In this document: positions 8,593 to 16,386 of the stretch, piece after piece
How the letters are laid out: each line of letters opens with the position of its first letter
Numbering within the stretch: position 1 is the first letter of the stretch
Assembly (NCBI GenBank): GCA_039805565.1
Contig: JBDLTZ010000146.1
Location: 1 to 34,149, forward strand
Source: CALJIC01 sp039805565
GTDB taxonomy: Bacteria; Chloroflexota; Chloroflexia; Chloroflexales; Roseiflexaceae
Length of the DNA stretch: 34,149 bases
Reading direction: 5' to 3'
Notes under the pieces: generated by a model
The model's database searches: none
What the model saw: the letters and a program-made list of their open reading frames with translations, nothing else
What the model was told of the DNA's origin: nothing
Made by a program: the position numbers and the translations under genes

Positions 8593-8663
8593 CACAGGCC
8601 GCCCTGCGCAGTCGCCCAGCTGAGCCAGTAACCGCCGGCCTCGCGCCGACTACAGTAAACACA

Positions 8664-10085
8664 ATGACTGTTCACATCTACAACACCCTGACCCGCGCCA
8701 AAGAGCCGCTCGAGACCATCGAGCCCGGCCTGGTCAAGATGTACATCTGCGGCGTCACCGTCTACGACCGCGCCCACATCGGCCACGCCATGTCCGCTAT
8801 CGTCTTCGACATCGTCCGCCGCTACCTCGAGTACCGCGGCCTCCAGGTGCGCCACATCGTCAACTTCACCGACGTCGACGACAAGATCATCACCCGCGCC
8901 AACCAGCTTGGCCGTGACCCCAAGGAGCTCGCCGAGTCGTACGTGGCCGAGTTCATGGAGGACCTCGCCGCCCTCAACGTGCAGCGCGCCTCGGCCTACC
9001 CGCGCGCCACCGAGACCATGGCCGAGATCCAGCGCTTCATCGCCGGCCTCATCGAGAGCGACCACGCCTACGCGGCCGACGGCGACGTCTACTTCAGCGT
9101 CCTGTCCGACCCGGACTACGGCCGCCTCTCAGGCCGCAGCGTCGAGGATATGATCGCTGGGACCCGCTTCGACGTGGACGAGCGCAAGCGCCACCCGGCC
9201 GACTTCGCGCTCTGGAAGGCTGCCAAGCCCGGCGAGCCCTTCTGGGAGAGCCCCTGGGGCAACGGCCGCCCTGGCTGGCACATCGAGTGCTCGGCCATGA
9301 ACCTCAAGGAGCTCGGCGAGCAGATCGACATCCACGGCGGCGGCACCGACCTGATCTTCCCGCACCATGAGAACGAGATCGCCCAGTCCGAGAGCCTCAC
9401 CGGCAAGCGCTTCGCCCGCTACTGGATGCACAACGGCATGCTCCAGATCCAGACGCGCACGCCCGACGGCGCGCTCAAGATGGAGAAAATGTCGAAGTCG
9501 CTCGGCAACGTGGTGACGATCCGCGAGTTCCTCACCCAGCACCCGGCCGACGTCCTGCGCCTGATCGTGCTCTCCAGCTCCTACCGTAGCCCGCTGGCCT
9601 TCGGCGAGGAGATCGCCGCCGATAACGAGCGCAAGCTTGCCCGCATCCGCTCGGCCCTCGCGCCCGCCACCGGCACCCAGCAGGAGGGTGACGCCGCCGC
9701 CAAGCTGTCCCAGACGGTCGAGACTACCCGCGCTGGCTTCGCCGCCGCTATGGACGACGACTTCAACACTGCCGGCGCTGTCGCCGCACTCTTCGAGCTC
9801 GTCCGCGCCGTCAATACCGCGCGCGACGCCGGCGTGGGCGGGACGCCCTTCGAGCATGCCCAGGCCGCCCTCCGCGAGCTCGCCGGGGTCCTCGGCCTGA
9901 CCCTCGAGGCGCCCGAGTCGGCCGCGCAAGAGGCCGCACCCTTCATCGAGCTGCTGATCGAGCTGCGCGCCGAGCTCCGCAAGGCCAAGCAGTTCCAGAT
10001 CGCCGATATGGTCCGCAACCGCCTGACCGACCTCGGCGTCACGCTCGAGGACACGCCCCAGGGCACGCGCTGGAAAACAAAGTAA
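8664..10085 (+). CDS. cysS: Cysteinyl-tRNA synthetase
   Basis: A 473-residue class I aminoacyl-tRNA synthetase that charges tRNA-Cys with cysteine. HIGH is at residues 38-41 (DRAHIGHAMS) and KMSKS at 275-279. Zinc ligands are visible: Cys29 (MYICGVTVYD), the Cys in WHIECSAMN, and His/Glu in HHENEIAQSE. The C-terminal DALR-like helical domain (AAMDDDFNTAGAVAALFEL) is present. ATG 8664 is chosen because homology begins there (MTVHIYNTLT); the frame is open back into cysE, but that extension reads as overlap noise. No good ribosome site is visible, so coupling to cysE translation is possible. It is followed by a repeat-rich gap before prmA. Confidence 0.96.
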   Translation: MTVHIYNTLTRAKEPLETIEPGLVKMYICGVTVYDRAHIGHAMSAIVFDIVRRYLEYRGLQVRHIVNFTDVDDKIITRANQLGRDPKELAESYVAEFMEDLAALNVQRASAYPRATETMAEIQRFIAGLIESDHAYAADGDVYFSVLSDPDYGRLSGRSVEDMIAGTRFDVDERKRHPADFALWKAAKPGEPFWESPWGNGRPGWHIECSAMNLKELGEQIDIHGGGTDLIFPHHENEIAQSESLTGKRFARYWMHNGMLQIQTRTPDGALKMEKMSKSLGNVVTIREFLTQHPADVLRLIVLSSSYRSPLAFGEEIAADNERKLARIRSALAPATGTQQEGDAAAKLSQTVETTRAGFAAAMDDDFNTAGAVAALFELVRAVNTARDAGVGGTPFEHAQAALRELAGVLGLTLEAPESAAQEAAPFIELLIELRAELRKAKQFQIADMVRNRLTDLGVTLEDTPQGTRWKTK

Positions 10086-10087
10086 GT

Positions 10088-10205
10088 CGCGAGTCGTGAG
10101 TCCTGAGTCCTGAGTCCTCAAGCCCTCCCCGCCACACGTTGGAAGACAACGTGGGCCGCGAAGGCCACCCACTCGGGCTCAAGACTCACGACTCGGAACA
10201 GAGAA
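10088..10205. repeat. Heptamer-repeat element with nested inverted repeats
   Basis: The cysS-prmA gap holds GAGTCCT-type heptamers in tandem (10098-10119). It also has a 13-bp perfect inverted repeat (10090-10102 with 10183-10195, CGAGTCGTGAGTC), and inside it a 7-bp hairpin CACGTTG (10135-10141 with 10147-10153, loop GAAGA). The whole would fold as a long stem with an inner hairpin. The same heptamer style recurs inside rsmE at 11922-11952. This looks like a short dispersed repeat of the kind found in Chloroflexia and cyanobacteria. Confidence 0.75.
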
Positions 10206-10211
10206 CTGAGC

Positions 10212-11222
10212 ATGAGCTGGCTAGAGCTATCCGTCGCGTGTGAGCCTGAGGCCGTCGAGTCGGTCAGCGAGCTCCTCGCGAAGCACGGCTACAACGGCGG
10301 CGTCGCCGTCGAGCAGCCGATCATCCCCGGCCGCGACGGCCCCGAGTACACCTACGACGCCGCCCGCCCCGTCGTCGTCCGCACCTACCTGCCGCTCGAC
10401 GAGCGCGCCGAGGACGCCCGCGCTCAGGTCGAGCAGGGCCTCTGGTTCCTCGGCATGATGCGCCAGGTCGGGCCGCTCCAGGTCAAGCCCCTCCAGGAGG
10501 AGGACTGGGCCAACGCATGGAAGAGCTACTACACCGTGCAGCGCATCGGCGCCCGCTCGGTCGTGGTGCCCTCCTGGCACGAGTACCAGCCCCAGCCCGG
10601 CGACATCGTCTTGCGCCTGGACCCCGGCATGGCCTTCGGCACCGGCCTCCACCCCACCACCCGGCTCTGCGTACAGTTTCTCGAGCAGCACGTCCGCCCA
10701 GGCGCCTCCGCGCTTGACCTCGGCTGCGGCTCGGGCATCCTGGCAGTAGCCGCCGCCCAGCTCGGCGCCAGCCCTATCCTCGCGCTCGACACGGACCCGA
10801 TCGCCGTCACCGCCACACGCGAGAACGCCGAGCGCAACGGCGTCGCTGAGCTGATCACCACCGCCGAGGGCAGCCTTGGCGCCGGCGCCACTTTCGGCCA
10901 CTGGCTCTACCCCACCGACGACCAGGGCCGCCGCACGGACGACGGCGGGCGGAGCGCGGCCGACGGCGTGCCCGACTCGTCCCAGCCCATCGAGGGGCCG
11001 CTCGCCTTCGACCTGATCGTCGCCAACATCATCGCCAAGGTGCACGTAGCCCTTGCCAATGATTATGTCGATGCACTTGTCCCCAACGGCCTGCTGATCG
11101 TCTCCGGCATCATTATCGAGAAAGAGCCCGACGTCGTGCGGGCCTTCGCCGACGCGGGCCTCGATCCAGTCGACCGCCGCCAGGAGGGCGACTGGGTGGC
11201 GCTCGTCTACCGCAGGCCCTAG
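10212..11222 (+). CDS. prmA: Ribosomal protein L11 methyltransferase
   Basis: A 336-residue SAM-dependent methyltransferase that trimethylates ribosomal protein L11. The N-terminal substrate-recognition domain (MSWLELSVACEPEAVESVSE) is followed by the signature DPGMAFGTGLHPTTRLC, SAM motif I LDLGCGSGILAVAAAQLGA (~residue 168), and the NIIAKV segment after DLIVA. Residues ~235-262 (DDQGRRTDDGGRSAADGVPD) are an extra, polar, repetitive insert between two core strands where the family normally goes directly to FDLIVANI. It is encoded by an ACGGACGACGG-like stretch and is probably a surface loop derived from a repeat. It stops one base into a GTG that could start the next gene; the two are probably co-transcribed. 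Confidence 0.95.
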   Translation: MSWLELSVACEPEAVESVSELLAKHGYNGGVAVEQPIIPGRDGPEYTYDAARPVVVRTYLPLDERAEDARAQVEQGLWFLGMMRQVGPLQVKPLQEEDWANAWKSYYTVQRIGARSVVVPSWHEYQPQPGDIVLRLDPGMAFGTGLHPTTRLCVQFLEQHVRPGASALDLGCGSGILAVAAAQLGASPILALDTDPIAVTATRENAERNGVAELITTAEGSLGAGATFGHWLYPTDDQGRRTDDGGRSAADGVPDSSQPIEGPLAFDLIVANIIAKVHVALANDYVDALVPNGLLIVSGIIIEKEPDVVRAFADAGLDPVDRRQEGDWVALVYRRP

Positions 11223-11278
11223 TGAAAGGGCGCAGGCGTGGCCGTTTGCCGGCCCTGCCTGCACCCATAGCTCTCTCT

Positions 11279-12121
11279 ATGCCCAAGCGCACCCGCGATA
11301 CAACCGGCAGCAACACCTACCGCTTCTTCGTCGACCCGGGCGCCATACACGGCGACCGGGTCCACCTCGCCGACCCCGAGCTCGCGCACCAGATAGGCGG
11401 CGTGCTACGCCTTGGCCCTGGCGACCACATTGTCCTGCTCGATGGCCTGGGCGCACAGTATGTCGTCCTGCTCGAGCAGGTGGACCGGCGCGGGACAGTG
11501 GCCGGCGCCGTCGAGCGCCGCGAGTCGGCCCTGGAGATCGAGCCGCGCACGCAGATCACCCTCTACCTGCCGCTCATCCGCCCCGAGCGCTTCGAGTGGG
11601 CCCTCCAGAAGGGCGTCGAGCTCGGCGCCACCGCCTTCGTCCCCACTCTCTGCGCCCACAGCATCAGCGAGGGCGGCCCGCCCGCCAAGAAGCTCGAGCG
11701 CTGGCGCAAGATCCTGCGCGAGGCCGCCGAGCAGTCCCGCCGCGGCCGCCTCCCGCTTCTCGAGCAGCCCTGCACCTTCGCCGAGGCCTGCGCCCGCGCG
11801 TCCGGCACCACCGCCCTGCTCCTCTGGGAGGGCGCTGGCATCCCCTCCCTGCGCGACATCCTCCGCCGCAGCCTCGCAGACAAACGACCAACGAGCAACG
11901 AGCAACGCCTAGACCTCGATCCTCAAGACTCAAGACTCATAACTCAACACTCGTTCTCCCTCCTCAGTGGCCCCGAGGGGGGCCTCAGCGATCACGAGCG
12001 ACAGACCGCCGCAGATCATGGTATCATCTCAGTATCCCTGGGCCCACGCACCCTGCGCGCGGAGACCGCACCGATCGTCGCCGCCGCAGCAGTACTCTAC
12101 GAGATGGGCGATCTCTCGTAG
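11279..12121 (+). CDS. rsmE: 16S rRNA m3U1498 methyltransferase
   Basis: About 280 residues. It is a SPOUT-fold enzyme that methylates N3 of U1498 in 16S rRNA. An N-terminal PUA-like domain (YRFFVDPGAIHGDRVHLADPE) is followed by the knotted SAM domain with LLSGPEGGLSDHE and the LGPRTLRAETAPIVA signature near the end. An insert of ~27 residues (ADKRPTSNEQ to TQHSF, ~11878-11958) sits just before the GPEGG strand and is made of heptanucleotide tandem repeats. Frame is kept, so the enzyme may still work. ATG 11279 is preferred; GTG 11222, overlapping the prmA stop, would add 19 basic residues. Neither has a clear ribosome site. Confidence 0.94.
   Translation: MPKRTRDTTGSNTYRFFVDPGAIHGDRVHLADPELAHQIGGVLRLGPGDHIVLLDGLGAQYVVLLEQVDRRGTVAGAVERRESALEIEPRTQITLYLPLIRPERFEWALQKGVELGATAFVPTLCAHSISEGGPPAKKLERWRKILREAAEQSRRGRLPLLEQPCTFAEACARASGTTALLLWEGAGIPSLRDILRRSLADKRPTSNEQRLDLDPQDSRLITQHSFSLLSGPEGGLSDHERQTAADHGIISVSLGPRTLRAETAPIVAAAAVLYEMGDLS
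11884..11952. repeat. Two heptanucleotide tandem repeats inside rsmE
   Basis: The first block reads ACGACCA, ACGAGCA, ACGAGCA, ACG (11884-11907). The second reads CTCAAGA, CTCAAGA, CTCATAA, CTCAACA, CTC (11922-11952). Both have a 7-bp period. The second is close to the complement of the GAGTCCT repeats at 10098-10119. Together they encode a polar insert within a conserved methyltransferase. Confidence 0.8.
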
Positions 12122-12131
12122 CCGCACTGCT

Positions 12132-12165
12132 CTCTTCTGCCCGCAGGAAGAGGGGCCAGGGGTGA
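12132..12165. repeat. Possible dispersed hairpin element downstream of rsmE
   Basis: CTCTTC (12132-12137) pairs with GAAGAG (12147-12152) around a loop with further TGC/GCA pairing. A purine run, GGGGCCAGGGGTGAGGGG, follows. The form recalls a common intergenic hairpin in Chloroflexia genomes. Only one copy is seen here, so the repeat call is an inference. It could also act as a terminator for rsmE, but it has no U-tract. Confidence 0.35.
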
Positions 12166-12300
12166 GGGGATCCCACGTGCCATATTGAAATAGAGTCGCT
12201 CCACTTCCGATCAGCCAAAACCTATCGCGCGGATTTATAGTCACGGGGCCAATAAGGCACGCGTACTCCTACACCCAGGTCACTCCGGAGGAACGCCCCC

Positions 12301-13644
12301 ATGCCCACGCTCACACGCGCGCTCCTACGCGGCTCACTTGCCGCAACCCTGCTCATCGTCGGCTTCGCGGCCGGCTGGGTTGGCAACATCCTCTTCGGCG
12401 ACCGGCTCCCGCTCGCCAGCTACATCCCAGCCCTCGGCCCAGGGCTCGTGGCCAACCAGAGCACACCGCCCGAGCTCCGCCAAAGCTTCAGCGTCTTCTG
12501 GGAAGTCTGGAACCTCGTCGATAGCCAGCACTACCAGCGGCATAACATCGACCGGCAGGAGCTCGTGTGGGGTGCCATCCACGGTATGCTGGCCGCGATC
12601 GACGACCAGTACACTGTCTACCAGGAGCCCGAGCTCGCCGCGCAGACCACCGAGCACATGCAGGGTCGCCAGGGCGGCATCGGCACCTACCTCCGCATCA
12701 CCGACGGGCGCGCCTACCTCTGGAAGCCCTTCCGCAACGGCCCCGCCGTGGCCGCTGGCCTCCGGCAAGACGACGAGATCCTGGCGGTGGACGGCCAGGA
12801 GATCCCGGCGCTGATCAAGGACCTCGACATCAATCAGGCGGCCGTCAAGGTCGCCGCACTTCTGCGGGGCCAGTCCGGCACCCAGGTGACGATCCGCGTC
12901 CGCTCTGCCGTGGACGGAGCCGTGAGCGAGATCACCATCACCCGCGCCGACATCGTTGTTCCTAGCGTCGAGGGGCGCATGTTTGACCAGGGGCTGGCCT
13001 ACATCCGCATCGGTGAGTTCAAGTCCACCACCACCAGGGAGTTCGACGATGCGCTCCGCGAGCTGCTCCCGCAGCAGCCCAAGGGGCTGATCCTCGACCT
13101 CCGCAACAACCCCGGCGGCTTCCTCCAGAACGCCCAGGAGGTGCTCGGCCGCCTCTACAGCGGTACCGCTCTCTACGAGGAGAACAGCGACGGCATGTTC
13201 ACCGAGCTCCCGACCATCGCCGGCGACAGCGCCCTCAGCCTCCGTAACCTACCCGTGGTGGTGCTCGTCAATGGCAGCTCCGCCAGCGCCAGCGAGATCG
13301 TCGCCGGTGCGCTGCGCGACCGCCGGCCGGACGCCCGCCTGCTGGGCGAGAAGACCTTCGGCAAGGGCTCGGTGCAGAACATCTACAGCCTGAGCGATGG
13401 CGGCAGCGCGCGCATTACCTTCGCCCACTGGCTCACACCCAACAAAGACCAGATCCACACGATCGGCATCGTTCCCGAGTACGTCGTCCCCTACGCCGAG
13501 GACAAGGACACCCCCGCGCCCTGCGTGGCCGACCGCCAGCCCGCCGAGGGCGAGAGCCTCTGCCCCGATAACCAGCTCTTCTACGCCATCCGCCTCCTCA
13601 CGACGGGTGAGGCGCCCCCGCAAACCCCCACGGCCGCACGCTAG
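12301..13644 (+). CDS. S41 family C-terminal processing peptidase
   Basis: A 447-residue membrane-anchored serine protease of the CtpA/Tsp family. An N-terminal helix (SLAATLLIVGFAAGWVGNIL) would anchor it with the protease outside. A helical cap domain (VWNLVDSQHY) precedes a PDZ domain (~residues 115-205; GPAVAAGLRQDDEILAVDG) that recognises substrate C-termini. The S41 core holds LRNNPGGFL, then NGSSASASEIVAGAL and LLGEKTFGKGSVQ. By alignment with E. coli Tsp the catalytic pair should be Ser329 and Lys355. GGAGG at 12287-12291 lies 9 bp before ATG. It is followed by a terminator-like hairpin. It may process exported proteins; targets are unknown. Confidence 0.93.
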   Translation: MPTLTRALLRGSLAATLLIVGFAAGWVGNILFGDRLPLASYIPALGPGLVANQSTPPELRQSFSVFWEVWNLVDSQHYQRHNIDRQELVWGAIHGMLAAIDDQYTVYQEPELAAQTTEHMQGRQGGIGTYLRITDGRAYLWKPFRNGPAVAAGLRQDDEILAVDGQEIPALIKDLDINQAAVKVAALLRGQSGTQVTIRVRSAVDGAVSEITITRADIVVPSVEGRMFDQGLAYIRIGEFKSTTTREFDDALRELLPQQPKGLILDLRNNPGGFLQNAQEVLGRLYSGTALYEENSDGMFTELPTIAGDSALSLRNLPVVVLVNGSSASASEIVAGALRDRRPDARLLGEKTFGKGSVQNIYSLSDGGSARITFAHWLTPNKDQIHTIGIVPEYVVPYAEDKDTPAPCVADRQPAEGESLCPDNQLFYAIRLLTTGEAPPQTPTAAR

Positions 13645-13687
13645 CATCGCGGCGGCGCACAACACTCCGCACAAGGCGCCACAGAGA

Positions 13688-13710
13688 GGCCGCAACTGTT
13701 GGTTGCGGTC
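13688..13710 (+). terminator. Terminator-like hairpin after the S41 protease
   Basis: A 9-bp stem with one G-U pair (13688-13696 with 13702-13710, core CCGCAAC/GTTGCGG) and loop TGTTG is followed by a pyrimidine-rich stretch, CCTTCACATTTCTT. It lies 44 bp after the protease stop. Confidence 0.5.
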
Positions 13711-13731
13711 CCTTCACATTTCTTATACAAT
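13703..13731 (+). promoter_or_regulatory. Possible promoter of the ABC importer operon
   Basis: TTGCGG (13703-13708), a 17-bp spacer and TACAAT (13726-13731) resemble the promoter at 7245-7273. The -35 overlaps the 3' arm of the preceding hairpin. The leader to the binding-protein gene would be ~137 nt. Confidence 0.45.
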
Positions 13732-13874
13732 AACCCGGTTCCCATCAAACGTCATGAGAATGGCTCCCGCTCGGGCGGGGCCAACTGACCGAAGGAGGTC
13801 GCTCGCTCGACGCATGGCTGGCACCCGGAAGTGCGCTATTGATGCAAATGCCTAGGAAAGGTAGGGAACCCCCC

Positions 13875-15275
13875 ATGTCCGGAATGACTCGCTGGACCAA
13901 AATTCTTGGCCTGCTCGCCGCCCTGACGCTGATGCTCGCCGCCTGTGGCGGCGCGGCACCGGCCGCGCAGCCCACCTCCGCACCGGCCGCCGAGGCCCCC
14001 ACCGCCGCACCGGCCGCCACTGAGGCTCCCGCCGCTGAGGCGCCCGCCGCCACCGAGGCGCCGGCCGCCACCGAGGCTCCCGCCGCTGAGGCGCCCGCCG
14101 CAGCCGGCGGCCAGCTGGAGATCTTCAGCTGGTGGACGAACGGCGGCGAGGCCACCGGCCTCGAGAAGATGTACGAGATCTACACGGCCCAGAACGAGGG
14201 CGTGGAGATCGTCAACGCCACCGTCGCCGGCGGCGCGGGCACCAACGCCAAGACCGTCCTCAAGACCCGCCTCCAGGGCGGTCAGCCGCCGGACAGCTGG
14301 CAGGTCCACGCCGGCAAGGAGCTCACCTCCTACGTCGACGCCGGCCAGATGGAGCCGCTCACCGAGTTCTTCAAGGAGCAGGGCTTCGACAAGGTCATGC
14401 CGCCGCTGCTGCTCGAGCAGATCACCTACAACGGCGAGATCTGGTCGGTGCCAGTGAACATCCACCGCTCTAACGTCCTCTGGTACAACATCAAGGTCTT
14501 CGAGGACAACGGCATCACGCCGCCGAAGACCATGGACGAGTTCTTCGCCGTGGCCGAGCAGCTCAAGGCCGCCGGCATCACCCCGCTGGCCGTGGGCGGC
14601 AAGGACAAGTTCGAGACGCCGCATCTCTTCGAGAGCGTGCTGCTCGCCACCATGGGCCCCGAGGACTACGCCGCGATGTTCCAGGCCGGCGCGGACTGGA
14701 GCGACCCGCGCGTCCAGGAGGCCGCCGAGACGGCCGCCCGGATGCTCGAGTACTCCAACAGCGACCGCTCGTCGCTCGGCTGGTCCGACGCGATGCAGCT
14801 CGTGCTGGACGGCAAGGCCGGCATGACGATCATGGGCGACTGGGCCCACGGCTACGCGCTCAGCAAGGGGCTCAAGCCGAACGTGGACTACGGCTACGTC
14901 GCAGCTCCCGGCACCGACGGCATCTTCATGTGGCTGAGCGACAGCTTCGGCCTCGCGAAAGGCGCGCCGAACCCCGAGAACGCCCGCGCCTGGCTGGCCG
15001 TCTGCGGCTCGAAGGAGGGCCAGGACGCCTTTAACCCGGCCAAGGGCTCGATCCCGGCACGCACCGACGCCGACCGCAGCCTGTACGACGAGTACCTCCA
15101 GTACTCGATCGACGCCTTCGCCCAGGAGACCCTCGCGCCCAGCGTGGTGCACGGCGCCGCCGCCCCCGAGGCCTACATGACCTCGTACGGCAACGCGCTC
15201 AACGTCTTCGCCGCCGACCTGGACGTCGAGACCCTCGTCGTGTCGCTGCAGGACGCCGCCGTCGATATCAAGTAA
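13875..15275 (+). CDS. ABC transporter sugar-binding lipoprotein
   Basis: A 466-residue extracellular solute-binding protein (family 1, carbohydrate type). The signal ends in lipobox LAAC with Cys24 as the lipidation site. Residues 25-79 are a flexible Ala/Pro/Glu/Thr linker made of repeated ATEAPAAEAP units, which holds the binding domain off the membrane. The mature fold begins at QLEIFSWWTNGGEATGLEKM and includes LKTRLQGGQPPDSWQVHAG, typical of periplasmic sugar-binding proteins. It is first in an operon with two permeases. ATG 13875 is chosen because an AGGAAAGG stretch lies ~14 bp upstream and homology starts nearby. ATG 13884 or the upstream TTG/ATGs are alternatives. The sugar is not predictable. 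Confidence 0.93.
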   Translation: MSGMTRWTKILGLLAALTLMLAACGGAAPAAQPTSAPAAEAPTAAPAATEAPAAEAPAATEAPAATEAPAAEAPAAAGGQLEIFSWWTNGGEATGLEKMYEIYTAQNEGVEIVNATVAGGAGTNAKTVLKTRLQGGQPPDSWQVHAGKELTSYVDAGQMEPLTEFFKEQGFDKVMPPLLLEQITYNGEIWSVPVNIHRSNVLWYNIKVFEDNGITPPKTMDEFFAVAEQLKAAGITPLAVGGKDKFETPHLFESVLLATMGPEDYAAMFQAGADWSDPRVQEAAETAARMLEYSNSDRSSLGWSDAMQLVLDGKAGMTIMGDWAHGYALSKGLKPNVDYGYVAAPGTDGIFMWLSDSFGLAKGAPNPENARAWLAVCGSKEGQDAFNPAKGSIPARTDADRSLYDEYLQYSIDAFAQETLAPSVVHGAAAPEAYMTSYGNALNVFAADLDVETLVVSLQDAAVDIK

Positions 15276-15300
15276 GCCGCCCCGGCCGCAGCGGGGAGGA

Positions 15301-15323
15301 GCGGAGGGGCACTGCCCCTCCGC
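15301..15323 (+). promoter_or_regulatory. Hairpin after the binding-protein gene
   Basis: A perfect 10-bp stem, GCGGAGGGGC (15301-15310) with GCCCCTCCGC (15314-15323), has a 3-nt loop 25 bp after the stop. No U-tract follows. It is likely a 3' stabiliser or attenuator between binding-protein and permease messages. Confidence 0.65.
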
Positions 15324-15337
15324 GATGTTTATCTATC

Positions 15338-15373
15338 CCGCCCTGTCGGGCGGCGAGTCGCCCGACAGGGCGG
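15338..15373 (+). promoter_or_regulatory. 15-bp hairpin overlapping the permease ribosome site
   Basis: 15338-15352 pairs perfectly with 15359-15373 (CCGCCCTGTCGGGCG and its complement) around a 6-nt loop, GCGAGT. The GGAG ribosome site of the first permease (15372-15375) begins inside the 3' arm, so folding would hide it. The arrangement should lower permease synthesis relative to the binding protein. Confidence 0.7.
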
Positions 15374-15384
15374 AGCAACACCCT

Positions 15385-16386
15385 ATGCAACAGGTCAAGA
15401 CCCAGGACGTCGCACCTCCCTCAGCAGCCCGCCGCGCCCGCTGGCTCAACCGCGACCGGGTCACCGCGCTGCTGATGATCGCACCCTCGGTGATCGCGAT
15501 CGCCATCTTCGTCTACGGCTTCATCGGCTGGACCGCGTTCGTCTCGCTCACCAGCTGGCAGGGCCTCAAGGCGGACTTCACCTTCGTCGGGATCCAGAAC
15601 TATCTGACCATCTTCAACACCGGCCGGTTCCAGACCAACATCCGCAACCTGCTGGTGTTCACCACCTTCTTCCTGGCAGCCTGCCTCGTGCTCGGCCTGC
15701 TGCTCGCCATCCTGGTCGATGCGCGCATCAAGGGCGAGGCCATCTTCCGATCAATCTACATCTTCCCGATGGCCCTGTCGTTCATCGTCACCGGCGTGGT
15801 CTGGCAGTGGATCTTCGCGCCCGGCAACTGGCCGAATGACCCCACCGGGATCAACCTGCTCTTCAAGCAGCTCGGGCTCGGCTTTCTCCAGGGCGCCTGG
15901 ACCACAGATGCCACCGTCTGGCCGGGCTGGCGGCCGGAGGGCCTCAAGACCCGCCTGATCGTGCCTATGGCAATGATCCCCGTCGTCATCGCCGCGGTCT
16001 GGCAGATGTCCGGCTTCGTGATGGCCATGTACCTCGCCGGCCTGCGCGGCATCCCCGACGAGATCAAAGAGGCCGCCCGCGTGGACGGCGCATCCGAGTG
16101 GCAGGTGTTCCGCGGCATCACGCTGCCCCTGCTCCAGCCGGTGACGCTCAGCGCGGTGATCGTGCTCGGTCACATCTCGCTCAAGATCTTCGACCTGATC
16201 GTGACGATGACCGGCGGCGCGCCCGGCAACAACACCGAGGTGCCCGGCCTCTACATGTACGAGATCACCTTCAAGGCCAATAAGTTCGCCGAGGGCGCCG
16301 CAGTGGCCATGGTGATGCTCGTGGTGGTGGCCGTACTGATCGTGCCCTACCTGAGCTACAACCGCCGCACAGAGGTGGAGTCGTGA
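15385..16386 (+). CDS. ABC sugar permease, MalF/UgpA type
   Basis: About 333 residues with six predicted membrane helices. It is the first integral subunit of a carbohydrate ABC importer. The N-terminal helix starts at VTALLMIAPSVIAIAIFVYGF, and the EAA loop that contacts the ATPase reads EAARVDGASEWQVFRGITLP. An insertion between helices 3 and 4 (NWPNDPTGINLLFKQLGLGF) is common in this subfamily. ATG 15385 is preferred because GGAG lies 9 bp upstream. An upstream in-frame ATG would place the hairpin inside the coding region. It overlaps the next permease by 4 bp (GTGA). Confidence 0.93.
   Translation: MQQVKTQDVAPPSAARRARWLNRDRVTALLMIAPSVIAIAIFVYGFIGWTAFVSLTSWQGLKADFTFVGIQNYLTIFNTGRFQTNIRNLLVFTTFFLAACLVLGLLLAILVDARIKGEAIFRSIYIFPMALSFIVTGVVWQWIFAPGNWPNDPTGINLLFKQLGLGFLQGAWTTDATVWPGWRPEGLKTRLIVPMAMIPVVIAAVWQMSGFVMAMYLAGLRGIPDEIKEAARVDGASEWQVFRGITLPLLQPVTLSAVIVLGHISLKIFDLIVTMTGGAPGNNTEVPGLYMYEITFKANKFAEGAAVAMVMLVVVAVLIVPYLSYNRRTEVES

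Noticed and set aside
8526..8663. Upstream extension of cysS
   Set aside because: The frame is open into cysE, but homology begins at ATG 8664 and the extension is arginine-rich noise.
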